Below are positions 50,657-59,553 of a stretch of 64,000 bases of DNA, piece by piece. The DNA is taken from the NCBI GenBank assembly GCA_963695075.1, contig CAVOFR010000007.1, forward strand, positions 1,364,001 to 1,428,000. Reading direction: 5' to 3'. Made by a program: the position numbers and the translations under genes. This DNA comes from CAWCAL01 sp963695075 (GTDB lineage Bacteria; Actinomycetota; Acidimicrobiia; Acidimicrobiales; CAWCAL01). The notes below the pieces were generated by a model. The model had not been told where the DNA came from, searched no databases, and saw only the letters and a list, made by a program, of their open reading frames with translations. The stretch's first letter is position 1; the number at the start of each line of letters is the position of its first letter.

Positions 50657-51616
50657 TCAGGTGAGCAGGGGGATCACGGCCAGATAGCAGGCCATGAGCA
50701 CCAGGCCTTCGCGCCTCGTCACGACATGGCCGGTGCGCATCAGCACGGTCGCCACCACACCGGCGGCGACCGCGGCCGATGACGCGACGACCGTGAGTGC
50801 CGGGTCGTCCAGCCCGCCGTCGGCGATGAGGCCCATCATTCCGCCGACGACCAGCGTGTTGAACAGGTTCGAGCCCAGCAGGTTGCCGACTATGAGATCG
50901 GTCTCCTTGCGTCGAGCGGATTGGATCACGGTCACGAGCTCGGGTAGCGACGTGCCGACGGCAACCATCGTCACACCGACCAAGCCGGCGCTGAGCTCGG
51001 CCCGATCTGCCAGATCGAGTGCACCCCACAGGAGAAGCTGGGCGCCGCCGAGGGTTCCGACCAGACCAGCCACGGTGCGGGCCACCTCGACGCCGAGGCG
51101 GTGGGTGGCGACATCGGTGAACTCGACCGTCTCGTCTGACAACGGGTCTGCATCGTCGGACAACGGGTCTGCGGTCGGTTGACGCACCAGCAGCAGCATC
51201 GCGCCCATCATCGCGACGAGGAGGATCGCTCCCTCGACCCGCGACACCCCTCCCCCCTGGACGGCGACGAGCAGGAGCACCATGGCCCCCACCACGAGCG
51301 GTGCCTCGCGCCGTACGACCCGTGAGTCGACCGACAGCGGCAACAACACGGCAGCGATGCCCAGCAGGAGCGTGATGTTGGCGAGGTTCGACCCGACGAT
51401 GTTCCCGAATGCGACCTCCGGTTCCCCGCCAGCGGCGGCGAGCATGGAGACCAGAAGCTCCGGAGCACTCGTGCCGAAACCGATGATCAGCAGCCCGACC
51501 AGCAGCGGCGGCACGTCCTTCAACATCGCGACGCGGGCGGCCCCGATGACGAACTGATCGGCCGCCACCGCCAACAGCGCGATCCCACCGACGACGGCCA
51601 CCAGCGACAGGATCAT
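50657..51616 (-). CDS. CaCA-family calcium/sodium:proton antiporter (YrbG-like)
   Basis: 319 residues, about ten membrane helices in two repeats. The alpha-repeat signatures are GFGTSAPELLVSM with GNIVGSNLANI and VAVGTSLPELVTVI with GNLLGSNLFNTL. The central cytoplasmic loop carries a direct repeat DPLSDDADPLSDE. It exchanges Ca2+ for Na+ or H+ across the membrane. ATG 51616 faces away from the CPA2 gene across an AT-richer gap. Confidence 0.92.
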   Translation of the reverse strand: MILSLVAVVGGIALLAVAADQFVIGAARVAMLKDVPPLLVGLLIIGFGTSAPELLVSMLAAAGGEPEVAFGNIVGSNLANITLLLGIAAVLLPLSVDSRVVRREAPLVVGAMVLLLVAVQGGGVSRVEGAILLVAMMGAMLLLVRQPTADPLSDDADPLSDETVEFTDVATHRLGVEVARTVAGLVGTLGGAQLLLWGALDLADRAELSAGLVGVTMVAVGTSLPELVTVIQSARRKETDLIVGNLLGSNLFNTLVVGGMMGLIADGGLDDPALTVVASSAAVAAGVVATVLMRTGHVVTRREGLVLMACYLAVIPLLT

Positions 51617-51680
51617 TCGGCCGTATCGTATATGCCTCTTTCGAGGCTCGTGCTTTGATACCCCTTTCCTGATATGCGTT

Positions 51681-51686
51681 TATTCT
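51681..51686 (+). promoter_or_regulatory. -10 box TATTCT before a 11-codon leaderless uORF and the CPA2 gene
   Basis: TATTCT is six bases before ATG 51693. That ATG opens a short ORF (MSERPRLTAWV, TGA 51726-51728) which overlaps the CPA2 start at 51719 in another frame. A leaderless uORF could control or deliver ribosomes to CPA2, which has no good ribosome site. The gap is unusually AT-rich for this window. Confidence 0.4.
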
Positions 51687-51718
51687 GGTGAAATGTCGGA
51701 ACGGCCCCGCCTCACCGC

Positions 51719-53884
51719 ATGGGTGTGACCCTCACTCCGCCCACCGGACACCATCTCCTGGTGTTCTGGGTCGGCCTGCTGGTCATCCTCGTGACCGCTC
51801 GGGTCATGGGGGCGCTCATGCGTCGCATCGGGCAACCGGCGGTGGTCGGTGAGCTGGCCGCGGGGCTCGTCCTCGGCCCGTCGCTGCTGGGCCGCTTCGC
51901 CCCGGACGTGACCGACTGGCTCTTCCCGGCCGACGATGTGCAGACCGCCATGCTCTTCACCGTCGGCTGGATCGGCGTGCTGCTCCTGCTCGTGGCCACC
52001 GGGTTCGAGACCGATCTGGGGCTCATACGCCGCCTCGGTCGCGCCGCGACGCTCGTGTCGACCGGTTCGTTGGTCGTGCCGGCAGCCGCGGGCCTGGCGG
52101 TGGGTTGGTTCATCCCCGCCGCGTTCGTCGGTGGCGAAACCGACCGCTACGTATTCGCTCTCTTCATCGCCGCCGCTCTGTCGATCTCGTCGCTTCCCGT
52201 CATCGCCAAGATCCTCTCCGAGATGGGCCTCATGCGCCGCGACTTCGGCCAGCTCACCCTCGCCGCCGGCATGGCCAACGATGTCATCGGCTGGATCGGT
52301 CTCGGCTTGATCGCGGGCCTCGCCCAGGCCGGTGGCGTGAAGCTCGACAAGCTCGCGTTCACCGTCGTCGGCCTCATCATCTTCTTCGTTCTCGCTTTCA
52401 CCGTCGGTCAGAGGCTCGTCGATGCCTCGCTCCGCCGTGTCCGCGCCGACGGCGACCACGCTCTCTCCGGTCTCACGGTCGTCCTCGTCACCGCGCTCTG
52501 CTTCGGTGTCATCACCCAATGGCTCCACGTTGAGGCCGTCCTGGGCGCCTTCGTCGCCGGTGTCGTCCTCGCCCGCTCGCGCTTCGCCGACCACGCGCTC
52601 CTCCGGCCCATGGAGACCATGACCGCAGCCCTCTTCGCTCCGGTCTTCTTCGCCACGGCAGGCCTCCGCGTCGATCTCGGGTTGCTGGCCGAACGGGAGA
52701 CGCTCATCTGGGCGGGGATCGTCCTGCTGGCCGCCTCCGCCTCCAAGTTCGTCGGGTCGATCCTCGGCGCGGGGCTGTCGCGCCTGCCAGTGCGAGAAGG
52801 GGCGGCGCTCGGTGTCGGACTCAACGCCCGGGGCGCCCTGGAGATCGTCATCGCCACCGTCGGATTGAGCCTCGGCGTGCTCAACGACCGGTCCTACACC
52901 GCGATCGTCCTCATGGCGATGGCCACCTCCATGCTCGCCCCGCCCCTGTTGCGCCGGGTGCTGCGCAATTGGGACGGCACCCCGGAGGAGCGACGGCGGC
53001 TCGACCTGGAGCGCCAGCTCGCCGCCAACAGCGTCGTGACCGGAGGTCGGGTCCTCATCCCCACCCGCGGCGGTCTGCCGTCGCTTCTGGCCGCCCAGGT
53101 CACCGGTCTCGCCTGGCCTCCCGGCGCGGCCGTCACCCTCCTGTCCGCCGGCCGGGACGACTCCCTCGACCTCCGCCCGTTCGTCAACGTGCTCGAGGGA
53201 CGGGCCACCGATCACCGCCACGCCGACGGTGCCGACATCGCTCAGGCCATCCTCGACGAAGCTCGCCTCGGCTACGAGACCATCGTCATCGGCGCCGGGT
53301 GGGCCGACGGCGCGGTCGTCACCCCGCTCGTCGACGAGGTCCTTCGCCGGAGCCCGATCCCGGTGGTGGTGGTGCGCCTACCCCGCGCGGCGGCCGGACA
53401 CCTGCCGTGGGCGTTCAGTCGGGCCCTGATACCGGTCAACGGCGCTCGGTCGTCACGAGCGGCCCAGGAGATCGGCGCCGCGATCAGCTGCCAGATCGGC
53501 ACGCACGTCCACCAGCTCCACGTGTCGACCGACTCCACCGGCCCGTTGGAGAACATCCTGGGGGTCCACGCGCCCCAGACCGACCGGGCCCGTCACATCC
53601 TCGACGACGCCGCCAGCCTGGCCACCAGGGTCGGCGCCCACTCGACCACCATCCACGCGCACGCCTCGAACCCCGCAGCGCAGATCATGGCGTCGGCCGA
53701 CGAGCTCGACACCGACCTGATCGTCATCTCGGGCACGAGCCGGGTCGTCGGGGGTGAGCTCTACCTCGGTCACACGATCCAGACGATCCTCGACAGCGCC
53801 ACCGGCTCCGTGGTGGTCGCGCTCACCCCCGAGCCGCGCTCCGCCGCCGAGGTCGGTCCGGCCACAGAGGTGGTCACCCCCTGA
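51719..53884 (+). CDS. CPA2 monovalent cation/proton antiporter with C-terminal USP domains
   Basis: 721 residues: an antiporter domain with about twelve helices (about 10-400; IGQPAVVGELAAGLVLGPSLLG, KLSISSLPVIAKIL-like region SISSLPVIAKILSEMG, GVGLNARGALEIVIATVGL) and two universal-stress-protein folds (about 425-560 and 570-705; the second shows DTDLIVISGTSRVVGGELYLGHT). The USP part probably senses ATP or another nucleotide to control K+ or Na+ export. ATG 51719 or GTG 51725 is the start. It is not coupled to the next gene. Confidence 0.9.
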   Translation: MGVTLTPPTGHHLLVFWVGLLVILVTARVMGALMRRIGQPAVVGELAAGLVLGPSLLGRFAPDVTDWLFPADDVQTAMLFTVGWIGVLLLLVATGFETDLGLIRRLGRAATLVSTGSLVVPAAAGLAVGWFIPAAFVGGETDRYVFALFIAAALSISSLPVIAKILSEMGLMRRDFGQLTLAAGMANDVIGWIGLGLIAGLAQAGGVKLDKLAFTVVGLIIFFVLAFTVGQRLVDASLRRVRADGDHALSGLTVVLVTALCFGVITQWLHVEAVLGAFVAGVVLARSRFADHALLRPMETMTAALFAPVFFATAGLRVDLGLLAERETLIWAGIVLLAASASKFVGSILGAGLSRLPVREGAALGVGLNARGALEIVIATVGLSLGVLNDRSYTAIVLMAMATSMLAPPLLRRVLRNWDGTPEERRRLDLERQLAANSVVTGGRVLIPTRGGLPSLLAAQVTGLAWPPGAAVTLLSAGRDDSLDLRPFVNVLEGRATDHRHADGADIAQAILDEARLGYETIVIGAGWADGAVVTPLVDEVLRRSPIPVVVVRLPRAAAGHLPWAFSRALIPVNGARSSRAAQEIGAAISCQIGTHVHQLHVSTDSTGPLENILGVHAPQTDRARHILDDAASLATRVGAHSTTIHAHASNPAAQIMASADELDTDLIVISGTSRVVGGELYLGHTIQTILDSATGSVVVALTPEPRSAAEVGPATEVVTP

Positions 53885-53927
53885 GCCCGGATCCACGGCC
53901 GATCCGTAACACATCTACACGGATAGG

Positions 53928-53933
53928 TATGAT
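53928..53933 (+). promoter_or_regulatory. -10 box TATGAT, leaderless promoter for the HTH regulator
   Basis: TATGAT is followed by six bases and then ATG 53940 (a GTG three bases earlier is in frame). There is no Shine-Dalgarno sequence. The -35 region (CGTAAC, 17 bases upstream) is weak. Confidence 0.55.
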
Positions 53934-53939
53934 GCAGTG

Positions 53940-54239
53940 ATGGCGTTGTCCTACCCTGAACCCGAGCTGCCGTCGTGGACGTTCCTCACCAACCACGCCC
54001 ACGTGCTCATCGCGATCGACCGCCGTCCCGACATCCGGCAGCGCGACATCAGCCACGCGGTCGGTATCACGACCGGTGCGGTCCAGAAGATCATCCAGGA
54101 GCTCGAGCAGGCCGGCTACATCAAGCGTGAGCGAGTCGGCCGCCGGAACCGATACGAGGTCAATACCGATCGACCGCTGCGTCACCCCCTCGAGGAGAAC
54201 CACACCGTCGGCAACCTGCTCGAGACGCTCGATTCGTAG
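53940..54239 (+). CDS. MarR/ArsR-like winged-helix transcriptional regulator
   Basis: 99 residues. A winged helix-turn-helix is clear: LIAIDRRPDIRQRDISHAVGITTGAVQKIIQELEQAGYIKRERVGRRNRYEVN, with the recognition helix in TGAVQKIIQELEQAG and the wing in KRERVGRRNRYEV. The N-terminal PSWTFLTNHAHVLI and short C-terminus are like small MarR-type repressors. It lies between the CPA2 antiporter and the amidohydrolase and may regulate one of them. The effector is unknown. Confidence 0.85.
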   Translation: MALSYPEPELPSWTFLTNHAHVLIAIDRRPDIRQRDISHAVGITTGAVQKIIQELEQAGYIKRERVGRRNRYEVNTDRPLRHPLEENHTVGNLLETLDS

Positions 54240-54281
54240 CGGTCCCACCGACGGGTGGGTTCCGGACCCGACCAGCCGGTA

Positions 54282-54300
54282 ATCTGACGGCTCGTCAGAT
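54282..54300. promoter_or_regulatory. Perfect operator palindrome ATCTGACG-GCT-CGTCAGAT
   Basis: Eight-base perfect arms around GCT, ending 17 bases before ATG 54318. Palindromes with TGACG-N3-CGTCA arms are typical TetR-family operators near actinobacterial catabolic genes. A repressor here would control the amidohydrolase. The HTH gene just upstream is a candidate but its fold is not TetR. Confidence 0.65.
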
Positions 54301-54317
54301 CTGTCGGAGTGGATGTC

Positions 54318-56048
54318 ATGCTCGATCTCGTTATTCGCGGTGGCACGATCGTCGACGGCACCGGTGCTCCCGGTCGGGTCGCCGACGTGGCAGTGCGGGA
54401 CGGCCGGATCGTCACGATCGGAGAGGTGACCGAACCGGCAGACGAGACGGTTGATGCGACGGGCATGATCGTTTCCCCCGGGTTCATCGACCCGCACACG
54501 CACTATGACGCTCAGCTGTTCTGGGACCCACAGGCGACACCGTCGAATCTCCACGGTGTCACGACCATCATCGCCGGCAACTGCGGTTTCACCCTGGCCC
54601 CGGCCCACCCCGAGGACGTCGACTATCTCGCTCGCATGATGCAGAAGGTCGAGGGGATGCCGCTGGCCGCGCTCGAGCAGGGCGTGCCCTGGAACTGGAC
54701 CAGCTATGCGGAGTATCTCGACCGACTCGACGGCAACCTCGCTGTCAATGCGGCATTCCTGGTCGGTCACTGCGCCATCCGGCGCCACGTGATGGGGGCC
54801 GACGCGACCAAGGGTGAGGCGGACGAGGAGCAGCTCGCCCGGATGGAGGCGCTGCTCCACGAGGCCATCGAGGCCGGTGGCCTCGGGTTCAGTACCACCC
54901 TTGCCAGGACCCACTCGGACGGTGACGGCGACCCGGTGGCTTCGCGGTGGGCCACCACCGAAGAGGTTCTTCGCCTGTGTGAGGCGGTGGCCGAACACGA
55001 GGGGACCACCCTCGAGTTCGCCAGCGACGGCTGCCTCGACGGGTTCGACGACGACGACATCGAACTCATGATCCAGATGTCGCTCCGGGGACGCCGGCCG
55101 CTCAACTGGAACGTGTTGACCCCCAATTCGGCCGAACGAGACCGGTTCGACAACCAGCTGGAGGCCATGGACCGGGTCGCCGCCGCGGGAGCCAGGGTGG
55201 TCGGTCTCACGATGCCGATCATCGTGGGGATGAACATGAGTTTCCTCAACTACTGCGCGCTCAACATGCTCCCCGACTGGGGCGACGTACTCGGCCTGCC
55301 CGTACCCGAACGGATCGAGAAGCTGAGCGACCCGGCCGTGCGGGCGATGCTCCGGGAGCGGGCCGCGTCCCCCGACGCCGGTGTGTTCAGCCGTCTCACC
55401 GGTTGGGACACGTACATCGTCGGGGACACCTTCAGCGAGGCCAACGAAGGGCTCAAGTGGCGACGGATCAACGAGATCGCGGCCGAACGGGGCGACGACG
55501 ACCCTTTCGACACCCTGCTCGACGTCGTCATCGCCGACGACCTGCGCACGGTGCTGTGGCCCTCTCCCACCGACAGCGATGACGAGAGCTGGGCCATGCG
55601 GGCCGAATCCTGGGAGCATCCTGGGATCATGATCGGTGGTTCCGACGCCGGTGCTCACCTCGATCGGATGTGCGGCGCGCCCTACACCACCAAGTGGCTC
55701 GGAGACACGATCCGCGGTCGCAAGCTGACCACGCTCGAGCGGGCCGTCCAGCAGCTCACCGACGTGCCGGCCCAGCTCTTCGGGCTGCGCGATCGAGGCC
55801 GCCTGGCCGAGGGCTATCACGCCGACATCGTCATCTTCGACCCCGAGACCGTGGACGCCGGTGAGGTTCACCTGCGCACCGATCTTCCGGGCGGCGAGAA
55901 GCGGCTCTACGCCGATCCCGTCGGGATCGAACGGGTGATCGTGAACGGTGAGACCACCGTCGTCGATGGCGAAGCGGGCGACGGGCTCCCCGGCATCGTG
56001 TTGCGGTCCGGTCGGGACACCCGCACCGTGGTTCCCTCCGGAGCGTGA
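54318..56048 (+). CDS. Amidohydrolase family (N-acyl-D-amino-acid deacylase/D-aminoacylase-like)
   Basis: 576 residues. The metal site begins PGFIDPHTHYDAQLFWDP, followed by GNCGFTLAPA, GHCAIRRHVMG, and the late GGSDAGAHLDRMCGAPYTT. The two-part composition (small beta sandwich at both ends, LVIRGGTIVDGTG and VNGETTVVDGEAG, with a TIM barrel between) is typical. It hydrolyses an amide or cyclic-amide bond; many actinobacterial paralogues have unknown substrates. ATG 54318 is preferred because GGAG is eight bases upstream; GTG 54309 is also in frame. Confidence 0.9.
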   Translation: MLDLVIRGGTIVDGTGAPGRVADVAVRDGRIVTIGEVTEPADETVDATGMIVSPGFIDPHTHYDAQLFWDPQATPSNLHGVTTIIAGNCGFTLAPAHPEDVDYLARMMQKVEGMPLAALEQGVPWNWTSYAEYLDRLDGNLAVNAAFLVGHCAIRRHVMGADATKGEADEEQLARMEALLHEAIEAGGLGFSTTLARTHSDGDGDPVASRWATTEEVLRLCEAVAEHEGTTLEFASDGCLDGFDDDDIELMIQMSLRGRRPLNWNVLTPNSAERDRFDNQLEAMDRVAAAGARVVGLTMPIIVGMNMSFLNYCALNMLPDWGDVLGLPVPERIEKLSDPAVRAMLRERAASPDAGVFSRLTGWDTYIVGDTFSEANEGLKWRRINEIAAERGDDDPFDTLLDVVIADDLRTVLWPSPTDSDDESWAMRAESWEHPGIMIGGSDAGAHLDRMCGAPYTTKWLGDTIRGRKLTTLERAVQQLTDVPAQLFGLRDRGRLAEGYHADIVIFDPETVDAGEVHLRTDLPGGEKRLYADPVGIERVIVNGETTVVDGEAGDGLPGIVLRSGRDTRTVVPSGA

Positions 56049-56084
56049 CCTCGTATCGCCTCTGACGACACCCTCGTCGGTCCG

Positions 56085-56960
56085 GTGATCGCCGAGGTCG
56101 TCACGGCCGTCGAGGTGCTGACCGGCCGGCGGGTGGTGGCCCACCACGACCCTCCGGGATCGGGATGCACGCCGGCGATCCGGGTGGTGGCCGAGCTCGA
56201 CTCGGGCGATCGCGTCTTCGCCAAGGCCGGAGCCGACGACCACATCGCCGGGTGGATCGACGCCGAGATCGCCGCCTACCGGTCCATACGGGGAACGTTC
56301 ATGCCGACCTTCGTCGGCGCGGCCGCGACCCGGAGCGGCCGGTCGGTCCTCGTGCTCGAGGATCTGTCGTCGGCCCACTGGCCACCGCCGTGGCCGGCGG
56401 ACGGGGTCGGCTCCGTCCGGAGCGCCCTCGACGAGCTCCACGCCATGGTGGCGCCCGCCTCGACACCGACGGTCGGGACGGCCCATCCCGATCTCGGGTC
56501 GGGCTGGGATGCGGTGGCCGACGATCCTTCGGCTCTCTTGTCCACCGGCCTCTGCTCGGCCGCGTGGCTCGACGACGTGCTACCCGGCCTCCAGCGGGTC
56601 GCCCGCGATGCCCTGCTGGCCGGGACGTCGCTGTGCCACCTCGACGTCCGGAGCGACAATCTCTGTCTGGTCGCGGGAGGGGAGGCGCGGCTGATCGACT
56701 GGAATCACGCCTGTCGGGCCAATCCCGAGCTGGACCTCGCCTTCTGGGTCCCGAGTCTCGCCCGGGAAACCGGGATACGGCCCGATGATCTGGGCATTCC
56801 GGTCGACCCCCGTCTGGCCGTCGTCGTGGCCGGCTTCTTCGCGGCCCGCGCCGGTCTGCCAGGGATTCCCAAGGCACCGAAGGTCCGTCAGGTCCAGCGG
56901 GATCAGCTCGTCGCGGCGCTGCCGTGGGCGGCGCGGTGCAGTGGTTTCGCGGAGCCGTGA
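56085..56960 (+). CDS. APH-fold kinase (aminoglycoside phosphotransferase/choline kinase-like)
   Basis: 291 residues. The Brenner-type motif is CHLDVRSDNLCL (HxDxxxxN) and the metal motif is RLIDWNHA (IDW). The N-lobe includes RVFAKAGADD (Lys) and VLVLEDL hinge. The protein lacks specific antibiotic-resistance signatures, so a small-molecule kinase role is likelier than drug resistance. The start is GTG 56085. It lies 27 bases upstream of the PNP gene, so it may act on a nucleoside or related metabolite. Confidence 0.83.
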   Translation: MIAEVVTAVEVLTGRRVVAHHDPPGSGCTPAIRVVAELDSGDRVFAKAGADDHIAGWIDAEIAAYRSIRGTFMPTFVGAAATRSGRSVLVLEDLSSAHWPPPWPADGVGSVRSALDELHAMVAPASTPTVGTAHPDLGSGWDAVADDPSALLSTGLCSAAWLDDVLPGLQRVARDALLAGTSLCHLDVRSDNLCLVAGGEARLIDWNHACRANPELDLAFWVPSLARETGIRPDDLGIPVDPRLAVVVAGFFAARAGLPGIPKAPKVRQVQRDQLVAALPWAARCSGFAEP

Positions 56961-56987
56961 GGCGGCTCGACGAGGCATGATTGCCCC

Positions 56988-57824
56988 ATGACCGAACTGG
57001 ACGTGACGGCCGATCCGTACGGCGCGGCGGGCCTGGCCGCGGCGGCGCTCACCGAGGCGATGGGAGCCGGCCACGATGCTGCCGTCGTGCTCGGCTCCGG
57101 GTGGGGTGACGCCCTGCCCTCACTCGGGGTGGTAGGTCAGGAGATGGCGGTGTCGGATCTGCCGGGGTTCGCCGGGAGCACCGTCGCGGGACACAAGGGC
57201 ACGATCACGTCGGTCACGACCGATGGCGGCCGTAAGGTGCTCGTCTTCGCAGGCCGAGTGCACCTCTACGAGGGGCACGGGCCGAGCCTGGTCGTGCACG
57301 GCGTGCGCACCGCGGTCCGCTCGGGATGCCGAACGGTCGTGTTGACCAACGCGGCGGGAGGCCTCGACCCCGAACACACGGTGGGCGAGACGGTGCTGAT
57401 CTCCGACCACATGAACCTCCAGGGCCAGTCGCCCATGTCCGGTCCCGAGCCGCCCCCACCACTGGGGGCCCGCTTCGTCGATCTGACCGATGCGTACTCG
57501 GATCGCCTGCGGGCCATCGCCCGCGACATCGATCCGTCGTTGCGACAGGGTGTGTACTGCGGACTGGCAGGCCCCCACTACGAGACGCCGGCCGAGGTGT
57601 TGATGGTGCGGCGGCTGGGGGCCGACCTGGTGGGTATGTCGACCGTGCTCGAGGCGATCGCCGCGCGCCACCTCGGAGCCGAGATCCTCGGATTGTCGAT
57701 CGTGACCAACGCCGCCGCGGGACTCGGCGACGACGAGCTGGACCATCGTGATGTTCTCGCCGTCGCCGAGGTGTCGGCGGTTCGCGCCCTGTCACTGGTC
57801 GGCGCCGTCCTGGACCGGGCGTGA
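56988..57824 (+). CDS. punA: Purine nucleoside phosphorylase
   Basis: 278 residues, trimeric PNP type. Phosphate binding: VLGSGWGDAL and AGRVHLYEGH; purine site: AAGGLDPEHTVGETVLISDHMNL, seen as TNAAGGLDPE; YCGLAGPHYETPAE; and SIVTNAAAG. It splits purine nucleosides with phosphate into base and (deoxy)ribose 1-phosphate. A phosphosugar mutase gene follows nine bases later and could convert the sugar phosphate. Confidence 0.93.
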   Translation: MTELDVTADPYGAAGLAAAALTEAMGAGHDAAVVLGSGWGDALPSLGVVGQEMAVSDLPGFAGSTVAGHKGTITSVTTDGGRKVLVFAGRVHLYEGHGPSLVVHGVRTAVRSGCRTVVLTNAAGGLDPEHTVGETVLISDHMNLQGQSPMSGPEPPPPLGARFVDLTDAYSDRLRAIARDIDPSLRQGVYCGLAGPHYETPAEVLMVRRLGADLVGMSTVLEAIAARHLGAEILGLSIVTNAAAGLGDDELDHRDVLAVAEVSAVRALSLVGAVLDRA

Positions 57825-57833
57825 GCACTGACG

Positions 57834-59501
57834 ATGACACCCTCTGAGCTGCGTACCCATGCCGAACGCTGGATCCGGATCGATCCCGACGCCGACACCC
57901 GAGCCGAGATCGAGGCCATGTTGGCCGCCGATGATGACGAGGCCCTGAACCTGCACTTCGGGAAGCGTCTCGAGTTCGGTACGGCGGGGTTGCGCGCCCG
58001 GCGCGGCCCGGGTCCGAACCGCATGAATCGCGTGATCGTGCGCCAGACGGCCGCCGCGCTGGCCCGGCACATGGGGGAGGGCTCGGCCTTCGTGGTGGGC
58101 CGCGACGCCCGTCACGGGTCGGTCGAGTACACCGATGACACGGCCAGGGTGCTGGCAGCGGCCGGCTGCCGTGTGATCATGTTCGACGAGCCGGTGATAA
58201 CGCCGGCGCTCGCCTTCGCCGTCCACCGGCTCCGCGCCGATGCCGGGGTCATGGTCACGGCCAGTCACAACCCGGCTGCGGACAACGGCTACAAGATGTA
58301 CGACGCCGAGGGTATTCAGATCGTGCCCCCCACCGACCTCGCGGTGCAGGGGGCCATCAACGACGTACTGCGAGAAGGCGGCGATCCCGAGCTGGCGGCA
58401 GCGGATCATCCCGCCATCGACGTCGTACCCGTGGATCTCTCGGGCGGAGTCGTCGGGGCCTACGTCGATGCGGCGCTGCGTTGTCTGCGAGGCGAGCAGC
58501 GGGCCGTCCGGGTCGTGCAGACGTCGCTCCACGGGGTTGCGGACCGGTTCTTCCGGACGGCATTCGAGCGGGCCGGGTTCCCGGTGCTCGACGTCGTCGA
58601 GTCACAAGCCGAGCCCGACCCGGACTTCCCGACGGTGAGCTCTCCCAATCCGGAGGAGCCCGGTGCTCTCGACGCCGCTTTCGCTCTGGCGGTCGACCGG
58701 GGGGCGGACATCGTGCTGGCGAACGACCCCGACGGCGACCGACTGGCGGTTGGCATTCCCGCCGCGAACGGATGGCGTCGCCTGGCCGGCGACGAGACCG
58801 GGTCACTCCTGGCCGATCACCTTCTCCGGGCCACGTCGGGCTCTTCGCGCCTGGTCGTGCGAACGGTCGTGTCCTCCCGCATCCTGGAGCGCATGGCCGA
58901 CGACCACGGCGTCGAGTCGGCCGTCACGCTCACGGGGACCAAGTGGATCCCCCGGCCGGCTCTCGAGCGGCCCGACCTGAGGTTCCTCTTCGGCTACGAG
59001 GAGGCGTTGGGCTACGTCGTGTCGAGCGAGATCCGGGAGAAGGACGGTGTGGCAGCGGCGCTGCTGATCGCCGAGATCGCGGCCGGACTGGCCGCCGAGG
59101 GCCGGACGATCCAGGACGGGCTGGACGATCTGGCCCTCGCGTACGGGCTGCACTTCACCGGCCACCTCTCCATCCGACTCGAGGGGGCCGATCCCGTCCG
59201 GGCCCGGGACGAGCTGATGCAGCGCATGCGTGCGTCGGCCGCGACCGAGTTGGCGGGCAGCGCCGTCGTCCGTTTCAGGGATCTGCTCGACGATCCGGAC
59301 CTGCCGCCCAGCGACGTGCTCGTCTTCGACCTGGCCGATGGAGGCTGGGTGGCCGTGCGCCCGTCCGGTACCGAGCCGAAGGTGAAGGTGTACGCCGAAA
59401 CGGTGATGCCGGTGGCCGACCGTTCCCGCCTCGATGCCGTGCGGAGGGTGGCCGACGCGAGGGTGAACGCACTCCTCGCGTCGATCCAGCACCTCCTCTG
59501 A
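57834..59501 (+). CDS. Phosphosugar mutase (phosphopentomutase/phosphomannomutase, PGM2-like)
   Basis: 555 residues of alpha-D-phosphohexomutase fold. The phosphoserine loop is VMVTASHNPAADNGYK, the Mg site NDPDGDRL, the sugar-binding loop FGYEEALGY, and the phosphate loop RPSGTEPKVK. FGTAGLRARRGPGPNRMN at the N-terminus is typical of the PGM2/PMM2-like subgroup that includes phosphopentomutases. Following punA, it probably converts ribose 1-phosphate to ribose 5-phosphate. ATG 57834 is used. Confidence 0.9.
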   Translation: MTPSELRTHAERWIRIDPDADTRAEIEAMLAADDDEALNLHFGKRLEFGTAGLRARRGPGPNRMNRVIVRQTAAALARHMGEGSAFVVGRDARHGSVEYTDDTARVLAAAGCRVIMFDEPVITPALAFAVHRLRADAGVMVTASHNPAADNGYKMYDAEGIQIVPPTDLAVQGAINDVLREGGDPELAAADHPAIDVVPVDLSGGVVGAYVDAALRCLRGEQRAVRVVQTSLHGVADRFFRTAFERAGFPVLDVVESQAEPDPDFPTVSSPNPEEPGALDAAFALAVDRGADIVLANDPDGDRLAVGIPAANGWRRLAGDETGSLLADHLLRATSGSSRLVVRTVVSSRILERMADDHGVESAVTLTGTKWIPRPALERPDLRFLFGYEEALGYVVSSEIREKDGVAAALLIAEIAAGLAAEGRTIQDGLDDLALAYGLHFTGHLSIRLEGADPVRARDELMQRMRASAATELAGSAVVRFRDLLDDPDLPPSDVLVFDLADGGWVAVRPSGTEPKVKVYAETVMPVADRSRLDAVRRVADARVNALLASIQHLL

Positions 59502-59504
59502 CCG

Positions 59505-59553
59505 GATATGGGGACGCTCAGCTACATCTCGTGTAGCTGAGCGTCCCCATATC
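59505..59553. terminator. Perfect 22-bp-arm hairpin between convergent genes
   Basis: The arms 59505-59526 (GATATGGGGACGCTCAGC...) and 59532-59553 are exact reverse complements around the loop TCTCG. The hairpin starts four bases after the mutase stop and runs into the stop codon of the adenosine deaminase gene. It should be a strong bidirectional terminator, or a REP-class element, judging by its perfection. Confidence 0.85.

Noticed and set aside
51680..53221. 513-codon minus-strand ORF opposite the CPA2 gene
   Set aside because: Composition is Glu/Gly/Asp/His repeats typical of antisense frames in high-GC DNA.
56085..56960. Aminoglycoside resistance gene
   Set aside because: It has the APH fold, but no drug-specific signature, and it sits in a nucleoside salvage context.
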